13,031 bases of DNA from JBOGWY01 sp050694015 (GTDB taxonomy: Bacteria; Actinomycetota; CADDZG01; WHSQ01). The translations under genes were made by a program, and so were the position numbers. Each line of letters begins with the position of its first letter. Positions within the stretch are counted from its first letter, which is position 1. The stretch lies in NCBI GenBank assembly GCA_050694015.1, contig JBOGWY010000073.1, positions 1 through 13,031 on the forward strand, read 5' to 3'. The notes under the pieces were generated by a model, which worked only from the letters and a program-made list of their open reading frames with translations, made no database searches and had not been told where the DNA came from. Of the stretch, positions 1-6,970 are shown in pieces.

Positions 1-1429
1 CTTCGAGCCACCGTACGAAGGCCGACATCTGCGTGGTCTTGCCGGCCCCCTCGCCGCCCTCGAAGACGACGAAGTAGCCGTCGGTCGGGGCGGCGGCACG
101 TGCCACCCGCAAGGTCACGCCCCGGGCGGAGATCGCTCGCATCGAAAGGACACCGCCGCCGACCGCGAACAGTCCCGCGATCCATAACGTCGCGCGCGTC
201 CCGGGCACGAAGAGGGGGCCCGTCCATAGGTCGATCGTGTGGTCCCCGATCGCCGACGCGAGGAACGGGAAGAGCCCGAGGCCCACGAGCGTGCCGATCC
301 TGATGATCGTGTACGCCGCACTGAACGTCCGGCCGCGCAACTCATCACTCGTCGTCTCCTGGATCAGCGAGTAGCCGGTGGAGTAAGCGACGCCACCGAA
401 GAAACCCAGTGCGCTCGCGATAGGGATACCGGTATCGAGGCTGTTCATGCTCGCGAATGCGATCAGGCCGACACCGAGTAGCAAGATCGAAGATGAGAAC
501 AGGATGTCCTTCTGGATGACCCGCGCCATCACGCCGACCAGTAGCAGCCCGATGATCATGCCGGTGGCCAGGAATCCAACCACGAACGCGAAGTTCTCCT
601 CTTTAGCCCCGAGCACGTCCTGGACGAAGTTAACGCCGAGCGAGAACACGGCTCCTGCGGCCGTGAACGTGAACGCGATACCGAGGAGCCACGGACGCAC
701 CTGCTTGTGGATCACGACGAAGCGGAGTCCTTCGACGAGATCGTCCTTGATCTGAGCGAAGTTGAGCGTGACACTGCGACGTCGCGACGACGGGATGGAA
801 AGAGTTGCGATCATCAGAGCGGAGAAGCCGAAGGTGAGTGAGTCCATCCACAGCGCAAGCGCTTCGGGTTGCTCCGCAAGGCCGCTCAGCGCCGTCACGT
901 TGTCGCCGAAGAATGTAGCAAGCGTCGCCAGTGCGGCGAACACGATAGATGCGAGGGGCCACGCGCCGTAGATGGCTATCAGTGACAACGAGTTCGCGTA
1001 CGGCAGCTGTTTCGTCGACACGAAGTTGGGGACGCTTGCATCTTTCGCCGGCCCCCACACCAGCGTGAGGCTTTCGAGTACGACCGATGCGATGAGCAGA
1101 TATACGAGCGATCCCATACCGCCGTCCGAGAAGAACGGGAGCGAGAAGATAACGACGGCTCGGATGACGTCGGCGACGATCATCGTCTTCTTGCGATCGA
1201 AGCGATCCGCGACCACACCTGCGAGGGGACCAACGAAGAAGCCGGGGAGCACACGCGCCGTCATCACGAGACCTATGCCGGTCGGACCCCTTAACCGGTT
1301 GGCGAGGATCGCGATCGCGAAAACTCCGACCCAGTCACCCAGGCTCGAGACGAACTGCGCCGAGAAGAAGCGGAAGAAGTTCCCGTTCCGCAGGAGGGTC
1401 AGATAGGAGACCCGTTCGTCCGGGCCCAC
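1..1429 (-). CDS. tmk: MFS transporter-thymidylate kinase (dTMP kinase) fusion, C-terminus cut by window edge
   Basis: The minus-strand frame is open from position 1429 to the window edge (476 codons), so the 3' end is missing. Residues about 15-440 form a hydrophobic major facilitator domain of roughly 12 helices. It has the cytoplasmic loop signature GPLAGVVADRFDRKK near residues 68-81. The frame continues without a stop into the start of a thymidylate kinase: DGYFVVFEGGEGAGKTTQ, with its Walker A P-loop at residues 458-466 (plus positions 32-58). Thymidylate kinase phosphorylates dTMP to dTDP. The transporter substrate cannot be told. MFS/dTMP-kinase fusions are known in Actinobacteria such as Streptomyces, and topA-tmk adjacency is typical there. 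The gene lies 107 nt downstream of topA on the same strand. The GTG at 1429 is the only usual start codon between the in-frame TAG upstream and the first helix, and it has no clear Shine-Dalgarno, so the start is uncertain. The fusion itself is read directly; kinase activity is inferred from the P-loop, since the rest is outside the window. Confidence 0.88.
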   Translation of the reverse strand, partial: MGPDERVSYLTLLRNGNFFRFFSAQFVSSLGDWVGVFAIAILANRLRGPTGIGLVMTARVLPGFFVGPLAGVVADRFDRKKTMIVADVIRAVVIFSLPFFSDGGMGSLVYLLIASVVLESLTLVWGPAKDASVPNFVSTKQLPYANSLSLIAIYGAWPLASIVFAALATLATFFGDNVTALSGLAEQPEALALWMDSLTFGFSALMIATLSIPSSRRRSVTLNFAQIKDDLVEGLRFVVIHKQVRPWLLGIAFTFTAAGAVFSLGVNFVQDVLGAKEENFAFVVGFLATGMIIGLLLVGVMARVIQKDILFSSSILLLGVGLIAFASMNSLDTGIPIASALGFFGGVAYSTGYSLIQETTSDELRGRTFSAAYTIIRIGTLVGLGLFPFLASAIGDHTIDLWTGPLFVPGTRATLWIAGLFAVGGGVLSMRAISARGVTLRVARAAAPTDGYFVVFEGGEGAGKTTQMSAFVRWLE

Positions 1430-1536
1430 GACTCGCAGTTCGGGACGCGGCGCAGCTTGTACGGCGGGATCCTTTCTCAGACGGCTCGGCCGGGAAACGA
1501 GGCTAAAACCATCCTAGAGACCCGCTGCGCGAGTAG

Positions 1537-3678
1537 CTACGACGTCGAGGCGGCTGCGGTCTTCTTGGGCTTCTTCTTGATGTACTTGCACTCGGGGTAG
1601 TTCGAGCACCCCGTGAAGGGCCCGAAACGGCCCCGCTTCTCGACGAGTGGGTTCCCGCATTGCGGACATTGCTCGCCGGTCTCCTTCGGCGGCTCCTTCT
1701 TTATGTACTTGCAGTCCGGGTAGTTGGAGCACCCGACAAAGGGTCCGAAACGGCCGGTCTTCGCGACCAGCTCGTTGCCACACTGGGGACATTCCTCGCC
1801 GGTACCCTCGGGATCGGCCAGGGGGTTGCCTTCCTCGTCGAGCTGCTGGGACCACCGGCACACCGGCTTGCCGTCCTCGCCCTTCTCGCCGAAGCCGGTG
1901 CACGACAGGAACCAGAGCCCGTGCTTGCCGAACTTCTTCGAGACGGGACGACCGCACTCGGGGCACTTCATGTCGGTCGGCTGCTCGGGGCGGCTCATCT
2001 TCCCGCCCTGCTCCTCGACGTGCGCCGTGAACGATGCGAGAAAACCGCACACGAGCGGCTGCATCTCCTTGGCGCCCTCGGCGATCTCGTCGAGATCCTC
2101 CTCCATGCGCGCGGTGAACTCGAGATCGACGATCTCGTTGAAGTGCTTCTCGAGGAGCTCCGTCACGACTTCGCCGCGCGTGGTCGGGAACAGTCGTCTG
2201 CTCTCGACGCGGATGTAGTCACGATCTTCGATCGTCTTGATCGTCGGCGAGTAAGTCGACGGGCGACCGATGCCCTGCTTCTCCATCTCCCGCACGAGCG
2301 TCGCCTCGGTGTAACGAGGAGGCGGTTGCGTGAAGTGCTGTGCGGGAACGAGCTCGCGCAGATCGAGCACGTCGCCCTCGGCCAGATCCGTCGGGAGTAG
2401 ACCCGCGGTCTCCTCGCTCTCGTCGTCGTCTTCCTGCTCGAGATACACGCGCATGTAACCGTCGAACTTGAGGACCTTGCCGGTCGCCCGAAAGATCGCG
2501 CCGTTGCTCTCGATATCCACCGATGTCTGGTCGTAGACGGCTTCGGTCATCTGCGACGCCATCGTGCGCTGCCAGATGATCTCGTAGAGACGCAGTTCGT
2601 CCTTGTTGAGCGCGCCGGCCATCGCGGACGGATCGTTCGATGCGGACGCGGGCCGGATCGCTTCGTGCGCTTCCTGCGCGCCCTTCGTCTTCTCCTGGAA
2701 CTTGCGGACCTGGTGATAGTCGTTGCCGAACATCGTCTCGACGGTGCGGCCGATCTCGCCGAGCGCGTCATTAGACAGGTTCGTCGAGTCCGTTCGCATG
2801 TAGGTGATATGCCCGGCCTCGTAGAGGGTCTGCGCGACCTTCATCGTCTTCCACACGGGGAAGCCGAGCCGGGACGAACCCGCCTGCTGCAGCGTCGAGG
2901 TCTTGAACGGTGCCGGCGGCTTGCTCTTGCGCTCGGACTTACGGATCTCCTTGACCGTCCAGGGACCCGGCTCCACGCGCTCGACGAGGTTCTTGGCAGA
3001 GTCCTCGGTGCCGAGCTCCGGCTTCTCCTTGTTCTGGCTCGCCGGGTACATCGCCGTGAACTCTTCCTTCTTCTTCGTGGCGAGCCGGGCCGTGATGTCC
3101 CAGTACTCGGTCTCCTTGAACGCACGTCGTTCGCGCTCCCGCATGACGACGAGCAGGAGGGCCGCGCTCTGGACGCGGCCGGCCGACAGGTTGGGGCCGA
3201 CGTTGCGCCACAGCAGCGGCGAGAGCTTGTAGCCGACGATGCGGTCTACGGCGCGGCGTGCTTGCTGCGCGTCCACGAGGTTCATATCGATGTCGCGCGG
3301 ATTCTCGAACGCGGCCGTCACGGCTTTCTTCGTGATCTCGTTGAAGGTGACGCGCTTGCGCTTGTCGGGGCCGATCTTGAGCAGCTCGGCGACGTGCCAT
3401 GCGATCGCCTCGCCCTCGCGGTCCGGGTCGGGAGCGAGCCACACGGCGTCGGCCTCTTTCAGCTCCTTGCGGATCGCGCTGACGGCCTTCTTGGCGTTGG
3501 CGCGCGTGATCGCTTCGTATGTGATCGAGACGTTTCCGTTGCACTCGATCGCGAAGTCGGACTTGGGCAGGTCTCGGACATGGCCCATCGAGGCGAGGAC
3601 CTTGTAGTCCTTGCCCATGTATTTCTCGATCGTTTTCGCCTTCGCCGGTGACTCGACGACGACGAGGTTCTTTGCCAT
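1537..3678 (-). CDS. topA: DNA topoisomerase I (type IA), zinc-ribbon form
   Basis: Type IA topoisomerase of 713 aa that relaxes negatively supercoiled DNA through a transient 5'-phosphotyrosine link. The N-terminal Toprim domain starts at MAKNLVVVESPAKAKTI, with the catalytic Glu at residue 9 and the metal-binding DPDREGE at 84-90. The active-site tyrosine is Tyr293 in ITYMRTDST. The RxxxxGIGRPSTYSPTI region is also intact. The C-terminus has three Cys4 zinc ribbons: Cys572/575/593/607, Cys630/633/650/656 and Cys671/674/691/697, followed by a Lys-rich tail. Mycobacterium and Streptomyces TopA are about 930-950 aa and lack these Cys4 motifs, so this architecture is closer to Firmicutes, Thermotoga or proteobacterial enzymes. 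The ATG at 3678 has a good Shine-Dalgarno (TAGGAGAGGC) directly upstream. A full-length, intact gene. Confidence 0.97.
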   Translation of the reverse strand: MAKNLVVVESPAKAKTIEKYMGKDYKVLASMGHVRDLPKSDFAIECNGNVSITYEAITRANAKKAVSAIRKELKEADAVWLAPDPDREGEAIAWHVAELLKIGPDKRKRVTFNEITKKAVTAAFENPRDIDMNLVDAQQARRAVDRIVGYKLSPLLWRNVGPNLSAGRVQSAALLLVVMRERERRAFKETEYWDITARLATKKKEEFTAMYPASQNKEKPELGTEDSAKNLVERVEPGPWTVKEIRKSERKSKPPAPFKTSTLQQAGSSRLGFPVWKTMKVAQTLYEAGHITYMRTDSTNLSNDALGEIGRTVETMFGNDYHQVRKFQEKTKGAQEAHEAIRPASASNDPSAMAGALNKDELRLYEIIWQRTMASQMTEAVYDQTSVDIESNGAIFRATGKVLKFDGYMRVYLEQEDDDESEETAGLLPTDLAEGDVLDLRELVPAQHFTQPPPRYTEATLVREMEKQGIGRPSTYSPTIKTIEDRDYIRVESRRLFPTTRGEVVTELLEKHFNEIVDLEFTARMEEDLDEIAEGAKEMQPLVCGFLASFTAHVEEQGGKMSRPEQPTDMKCPECGRPVSKKFGKHGLWFLSCTGFGEKGEDGKPVCRWSQQLDEEGNPLADPEGTGEECPQCGNELVAKTGRFGPFVGCSNYPDCKYIKKEPPKETGEQCPQCGNPLVEKRGRFGPFTGCSNYPECKYIKKKPKKTAAASTS
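1590..1791 (-). repeat. Tandem zinc-ribbon repeat inside topA
   Basis: Two consecutive Cys4 modules of TopA repeat with a period of 41 codons (123 nt). Each follows CPQCGN.LV.K.GRFGPF.GCSNYP.CKYIKK. The protein copies are nearly identical (residues 630-661 and 671-702). At the DNA level they differ mostly at synonymous positions, so the duplication is not recent. A third, more diverged module (residues 572-607) lies upstream in the protein. In E. coli TopA, such ribbons bind single-stranded DNA and RNA polymerase; the same role here is inferred. Confidence 0.8.
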
Positions 3679-3950
3679 GCCTCTCCTAACTGCTGCTGCC
3701 TGCTGGGGATCTAGGGGCCCGTGGATTCAGACCCTTGCCGGGCTTTCAATGCGTCCGGCCCACTCCGTATTCCATCCGGGGGGCCGTCCTCACAGGTGCC
3801 TAGAGCCCGTCTCCGCTACTCATTATTACGGCACCTTGTCAAACAACACTTAGCGGGCCCGTCATCTTCCGGACGCGAAAGTGCAGGTCAGCCGCCTATC
3901 TGAGCGTTTTCGCTATGGGGTCGTGCGTCGGTCGAAATAGGGTGCCGCCC
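3679..3950. other. Divergent intergenic region between topA and the DedA gene
   Basis: These 272 bp carry no convincing gene. Short reading frames here lack homology that I can recognise. The region should hold the promoters of the divergent topA and dedA genes. A perfect 7-bp inverted repeat, AGGTGCC (3794-3800) and GGCACCT (3830-3836), lies around the candidate topA promoter. No tRNA fold or terminator was recognised. Confidence 0.55.
3813..3842 (-). promoter_or_regulatory. Candidate topA promoter
   Basis: On the minus strand there is a perfect TTGACA (3842-3837), followed after 18 nt by TAGCGG (3818-3813), a weak -10 hexamer that keeps the leading TA. It would give a leader of roughly 125-130 nt before the topA ATG. 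The -35 is strong, but the -10 match is poor, so this is tentative. Confidence 0.35.
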
Positions 3951-4577
3951 GTGGACGCCCTGATCGAACCGATCATCGAGTGGATGGAGCACTTCGTCAC
4001 GGCCTACGGGTACCTGGCGGTGTTCGTATTGATGTTGGCCGAATCCGCGTGCATCCCGTTCCCCAGTGAAGTGACGATGCTCGTCGGGGGCTGGTACGCC
4101 GAGCGCGGCGTACTCGACTTCTGGTGGGTCGGAGCGACCGGAGTGCTCGGGAACCTCGTGGGGTCGTGGGCGGCTTACGGCCTCGGCTACAAGACCGGGC
4201 GCGACCTTCTCGATCGCTACGGGAAGTACGTGTTGATCCGGACCCACGACATCGACAAGGCCGAGATCTGGTGGGACAAGTACGGTGAGGCCGCGACGTT
4301 CTTCAGCCGGCTGCTGCCGGTGATCAGAACGTTCATCTCGCTCCCGGCGGGCATGGCGCGGATGCCGTTCGGGAAGTTCACTCTCTATACGTTCCTCGGC
4401 TGCATCCCCTGGACGTACGCGCTGACGTACCTCGGCTACATCGTGGGCGACAACTGGGAGACCGTGCTCAACTACTTCGACATCCCCACGCTCGTGATCG
4501 CGGGGACGCTGGTGCTGGTCGCGGCGATCTGGTACCTGCGGAGGCGGAAGAAGCAAAAGGCGCTGGCGAGCGACTAG
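3951..4577 (+). CDS. DedA-family (VTT domain) inner-membrane protein
   Basis: A 208-aa polytopic membrane protein of the DedA/VTT family. Members are linked to lipid-carrier flipping (undecaprenyl phosphate or phospholipid), membrane-potential homeostasis and cation or drug tolerance; the substrate here is unknown. The family hallmarks are the acidic motif ESACIPFPSE (residues 31-40), where Glu31 and Glu40 are the likely key acids, and the re-entrant-loop motif FFSRLLPVIRTFISLPAG (117-134), with Arg120 and Arg126. After that come two more hydrophobic helices and a basic tail (RRRKKQK). GTG at 3951 is preferred because it starts just before the first amphipathic helix and has an AGGG nine bases upstream. 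An in-frame ATG at 3915 would add 12 residues with no hydrophobic or family character and has no Shine-Dalgarno. The gene is monocistronic, divergent from topA and convergent with the HD-domain gene. Family assignment is firm, start codon less so. Confidence 0.93.
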   Translation: MDALIEPIIEWMEHFVTAYGYLAVFVLMLAESACIPFPSEVTMLVGGWYAERGVLDFWWVGATGVLGNLVGSWAAYGLGYKTGRDLLDRYGKYVLIRTHDIDKAEIWWDKYGEAATFFSRLLPVIRTFISLPAGMARMPFGKFTLYTFLGCIPWTYALTYLGYIVGDNWETVLNYFDIPTLVIAGTLVLVAAIWYLRRRKKQKALASD

Positions 4578-4634
4578 CCGTTCTCTTCTGCAAACACACG
4601 AAGTCGGGTAGCAAGGACGTGCAGATTAGTCCAG

Positions 4635-5186
4635 TTAGGCGAGTTCTATCTCGGGGGCTATCTCTTGGAGGCCCGAGATGCCGATCGCGATGAAATCGTC
4701 TAGCGGGATGCCGAGCTTCTCCTCGACCTCGCGGATCTCTTCGCGCTCGACGCCGGGGGCGAAGGACTTCTCCTTCAGTTTCTTCTTGACCGAGGAGACC
4801 TTCATGCCCTGAGCCTTCTCGGGGCGCACGAGCGCGCAGGCAACGAGCAGGCCCGCGACGGCGTCGGCGTGGACGATCGCGCGGTCGATCAGGTCCTTCC
4901 GATACTGCTCGTCCTTGTGGGCGAGGATCGCGTTCAGCACGCGCTCGTCGTCGAATCCTTCGTTGCGCAGCCACTCGACGGTGAGATGCGTGTGGCGGTC
5001 GAAGTCGTCGGCGGTCTGGTCGTAATCGAGGTCGTGCCACAGCCCGGCAAGGCCCCACGCCTCTTCGTCCTCCCCGAAGTGCCGCGCCAGCGCGCGCATG
5101 ACGCCCTCGACCGAGATCAGGTGACGGTAGGTGATCTCCTTCTCGGTGTACTTCTTGACGATCTCGAGCGCCTCGTCCCGCGTCAT
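4635..5186 (-). CDS. HD-domain phosphohydrolase
   Basis: A 183-aa soluble protein with a single HD domain, the metal-dependent phosphohydrolase fold that cleaves nucleotides or cyclic dinucleotides. Candidate metal ligands are His22, the His51-Asp52 doublet in GLWHDLDYD, His65 or His67, His90 in AILAHKDE, and an Asp at 101 or 108. The Lys-rich 125-150 region and the C-terminal helix (VEEKLGIPLDDFIAIGISG) have no assignment I can give. The ATG directly follows the TAG stop of the upstream trkA-like gene (TAGATG, no gap), so translation is almost certainly coupled and the protein belongs to that operon. The operon suggests a link with potassium or nucleotide second-messenger control, but the substrate cannot be read from the sequence. 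No membrane segments or signal peptide. Confidence 0.88.
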   Translation of the reverse strand: MTRDEALEIVKKYTEKEITYRHLISVEGVMRALARHFGEDEEAWGLAGLWHDLDYDQTADDFDRHTHLTVEWLRNEGFDDERVLNAILAHKDEQYRKDLIDRAIVHADAVAGLLVACALVRPEKAQGMKVSSVKKKLKEKSFAPGVEREEIREVEEKLGIPLDDFIAIGISGLQEIAPEIELA

Positions 5187-5870
5187 CTATTCACCCGTAA
5201 GAGCGCGTTTCAGATCGATCTCTGCTTCGGGAGCCGCGAGCGCGAGCACCTCGTCGCCCTCCTGCAACGGCGTTTCTTCGCTCGGAGCGATGACGTGCTT
5301 CTGCCGGACGACCGCGACGATCGTGCAGTCGGGCGGCATCTTCAGGTCGCCGACGGTCTTGCCGTTCGCCGGTGATCCATCGGCGAGCGTCACCTCGAGC
5401 AACGCGACCTTCCCCTGCTCGAGACGGAGCAACTGCACGAGGTCTCCGACCGATACCGCTTCCTCGACGAGTGAAGTGAGGAGGTGCGGTGTGCTCACCG
5501 CGACGTCCACGCCCCACGTCTCGGTGAAGAGCCATTCGTTGTCGGGATGATTCACGCGCGCGACCACACGGGGAACCGCGAATTCCTGTTTCGCCAGCAA
5601 CGAGATGACGAGGTTGTCCTCGTCATCGCCGGTTGCCGCGACCATCACCTCGCACGACGACAGGACCGCCGAGTCGAGAGTGTGAAGCTCACAAGCATCC
5701 CCGCGCACCCAGTTCACATCCAGCAGCTCTTGCTTGCGCGTAGCGATGACATCCTCGTTCTGCTCGATCAGAACGACGTCGTGGCCCTTCTGCTTGAGGT
5801 CCTTCGCGACGAAGGAGCCGACGTTCCCGGCTCCCGCGATCGCGATACGGATCCCTTTGGTGGGACTCAC
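5187..5870 (-). CDS. trkA: TrkA/RCK-family potassium uptake regulatory protein (copy A, ceoC-like)
   Basis: A 227-aa cytoplasmic RCK protein. The N-terminal Rossmann domain has the nucleotide loop GAGNVG (residues 13-18) and acidic Glu36 at the end of the second strand, typical of NAD(H)/ATP-binding TrkA domains. A RCK_C (TrkA_C) domain covers about residues 140-224. RCK proteins gate or regulate K+ transport in response to nucleotides. It starts with GTG at 5870, overlapping the stop of the second trkA-like gene by 4 nt (GTGA). It is followed without a gap by the HD-domain gene. The paired, unequal RCK proteins match the ceoB/ceoC pair of M. tuberculosis. No TrkH/KtrB channel subunit is encoded nearby, so its partner may be one of the KimA-like permeases or a gene elsewhere. 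Confidence 0.92.
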   Translation of the reverse strand: MSPTKGIRIAIAGAGNVGSFVAKDLKQKGHDVVLIEQNEDVIATRKQELLDVNWVRGDACELHTLDSAVLSSCEVMVAATGDDEDNLVISLLAKQEFAVPRVVARVNHPDNEWLFTETWGVDVAVSTPHLLTSLVEEAVSVGDLVQLLRLEQGKVALLEVTLADGSPANGKTVGDLKMPPDCTIVAVVRQKHVIAPSEETPLQEGDEVLALAAPEAEIDLKRALTGE

Positions 5871-6529
5871 TCCGGCTCTCCCACTTTCTTCACGTTTTCG
5901 TTGAGATCGCCGAGATCGGTCCGCACGACGGAGATGTGGATGATGTCGCCTTCCTGCAACGTGAACGCCCTGTCGGGCACGCGCGGGATCCCGAAGCGGC
6001 TGACCGCGACGACGCGCCGCCGTCCGTCGAGATCGAGTTCGACCGCGCTCTTACCTACGAGCTGGCTGGGTACGGGGATCGCGGTAACGACGACCTCGCC
6101 GTTGTCGACCGTGTATTCGACCGGGACCTCGTCGGGGAAGAGCGTCCGCAGGATCTGATCGGTCGTCCATCGGACGGTCGCGACGGTCTGGATGCCGAGG
6201 CGCTGGTAGATCTGCGCTCGACGCGGGTCGTAGATGCGGGCGACGACCTGTGGCACGCGGTAGTGCTCCTTCGTGACGCGAGCCGAAAGGATGTTGGAGT
6301 TATCACCGCTCGTCACCGACGCGAATGCTTCGGCCTCCTTGATGCCCGCACCTTCGAGGATCTCCCGGTCGAACGCGAAGCCGGTGATCGTCTTGCCGCT
6401 GAAGTCTTTCTTCAGGCGTTCGAAGGCCTTCGGATTCTTGTCGATGATGGCTACGGAGTGCCCGAGCCGCTCGAGGTTCGTAGCAAGTTCGGACCCAACC
6501 CGGCCGCAGCCGGCGATGACGACGTGCAA
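5867..6529 (-). CDS. trkA: TrkA/RCK-family potassium uptake regulatory protein (copy B, ceoB-like)
   Basis: A 220-aa RCK protein and the first gene of the trkA-trkA-HD operon. The Rossmann loop is GCGRVG (residues 7-12), with Asp30 in AIIDKN closing the dinucleotide site. A RCK_C domain covers about residues 135-212. The frame stays open far upstream (to 7042), but that part overlaps the divergent OB-fold and permease genes and has no family similarity. The real start is taken as TTG at 6529, immediately before the first beta strand (HVVIAGCG) and four bases after AAGAGGAG. The pair with copy A resembles ceoB/ceoC. It is divergent from the OB-fold gene, with only 57 bp between the two starts. 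Confidence 0.92.
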   Translation of the reverse strand: MHVVIAGCGRVGSELATNLERLGHSVAIIDKNPKAFERLKKDFSGKTITGFAFDREILEGAGIKEAEAFASVTSGDNSNILSARVTKEHYRVPQVVARIYDPRRAQIYQRLGIQTVATVRWTTDQILRTLFPDEVPVEYTVDNGEVVVTAIPVPSQLVGKSAVELDLDGRRRVVAVSRFGIPRVPDRAFTLQEGDIIHISVVRTDLGDLNENVKKVGEPE

Positions 6530-6533
6530 CTCA

Positions 6534-6541
6534 CTCCTCTT
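6534..6541 (-). promoter_or_regulatory. Ribosome binding site that fixes the TTG start of trkA copy B
   Basis: The minus strand reads AAGAGGAG, then TGAG, then TTG. This strong Shine-Dalgarno, with no ATG or GTG at the right distance, supports the TTG at 6529 as start. Confidence 0.65.
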
Positions 6542-6564
6542 GTTTGTCGGCGCTGACGCGCGGC

Positions 6565-6578
6565 GATACTGCCATACT
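6565..6578 (+). promoter_or_regulatory. Candidate promoter for a leaderless OB-fold/KimA transcript
   Basis: Two overlapping -10-like hexamers, GATACT (6565-6570) and CATACT (6573-6578), precede the GTG at 6587. No purine-rich ribosome site is present in the 20 bases before the GTG. The second hexamer would place transcription start at about 6585-6587, giving a leaderless mRNA, which is common in Actinobacteria. No good -35 is seen. Tentative. Confidence 0.35.
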
Positions 6579-6586
6579 CTGCCCTC

Positions 6587-6961
6587 GTGCCCTTCTTCCG
6601 CGACCTCTTGGAAAAACTGGCTCGACCACCGGAGGACATACGAGCCGAGAACCTCCGACGCTGGGCCGCGAGCATCGAGGGCACTACCGCGATCGGCAAG
6701 ATCGAGCCCCGCCAAAGGGTGCGTGCGGCGGGTGTCGTTACGAACATCCGCATCGATCCGCGTGAGGGCCGCGGCTCGATCGAGGCCACGATCGTCGACG
6801 GAACCGGGTCGATGATTGCCAAATGGCTCGGCCGGGCGAAGCTCTCGGGGATACGGCTCGGAGCCGGCCTGGTCATCGAGGGTTTGCCGGGGCGTCAGGA
6901 CGGAGACCTTGTTGTCTTGAACCCGGAGTACGACCTGATCCCCGGACCGGAGCACGGATAG
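6587..6961 (+). CDS. Small OB-fold protein (copy A), partner gene of the first KimA-like permease
   Basis: A 124-aa soluble protein. A basic helical N-terminus (residues 1-30) is followed by one five-stranded OB fold at about 36-115. This has the typical VDGTGSMIAKWLG turn seen in the nucleic-acid-binding OB group (tRNA-anticodon, RecJ or RecG type). It resembles the OB-fold protein Rv2694c, found near ceoB/ceoC in M. tuberculosis. Ligand and role are unknown: single-stranded nucleic acid is the family default, but the fixed placement before a transporter suggests a regulatory role. The GTG start at 6587 has no Shine-Dalgarno, consistent with a leaderless message. It ends 9 bp before the permease start, so the two are probably co-transcribed. 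A paralogue occurs at 11494-11781. Confidence 0.88.
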   Translation: MPFFRDLLEKLARPPEDIRAENLRRWAASIEGTTAIGKIEPRQRVRAAGVVTNIRIDPREGRGSIEATIVDGTGSMIAKWLGRAKLSGIRLGAGLVIEGLPGRQDGDLVVLNPEYDLIPGPEHG

Positions 6962-6970
6962 CAACCACGC

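Noticed and set aside
1660..3651. Long plus-strand open frames across topA (about 246 and 328 codons)
   Set aside because: They are antisense to the strongly supported topA gene, are Leu/Arg/Val-rich shadows typical of high-GC DNA, and show no recognisable domain.
3794..3836. tRNA or intrinsic terminator from the 7-bp inverted repeat
   Set aside because: The span of 43 nt is too short for a tRNA, has no T-arm consensus, the loop is 29 nt, and no T-run follows.
4578..4634. Terminator between the convergent dedA and HD genes
   Set aside because: Only a 5-bp CTGCA/TGCAG pairing with a long loop and no T-run; not convincing.
6530..6586. c-di-AMP (ydaO-type) riboswitch before the KimA-like permease
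   Set aside because: ydaO riboswitches precede kimA in Bacillus, but only 57 bp of spacer exist here, too short for that RNA, and none of its sequence blocks were recognised; the second cassette spacer shows none either.
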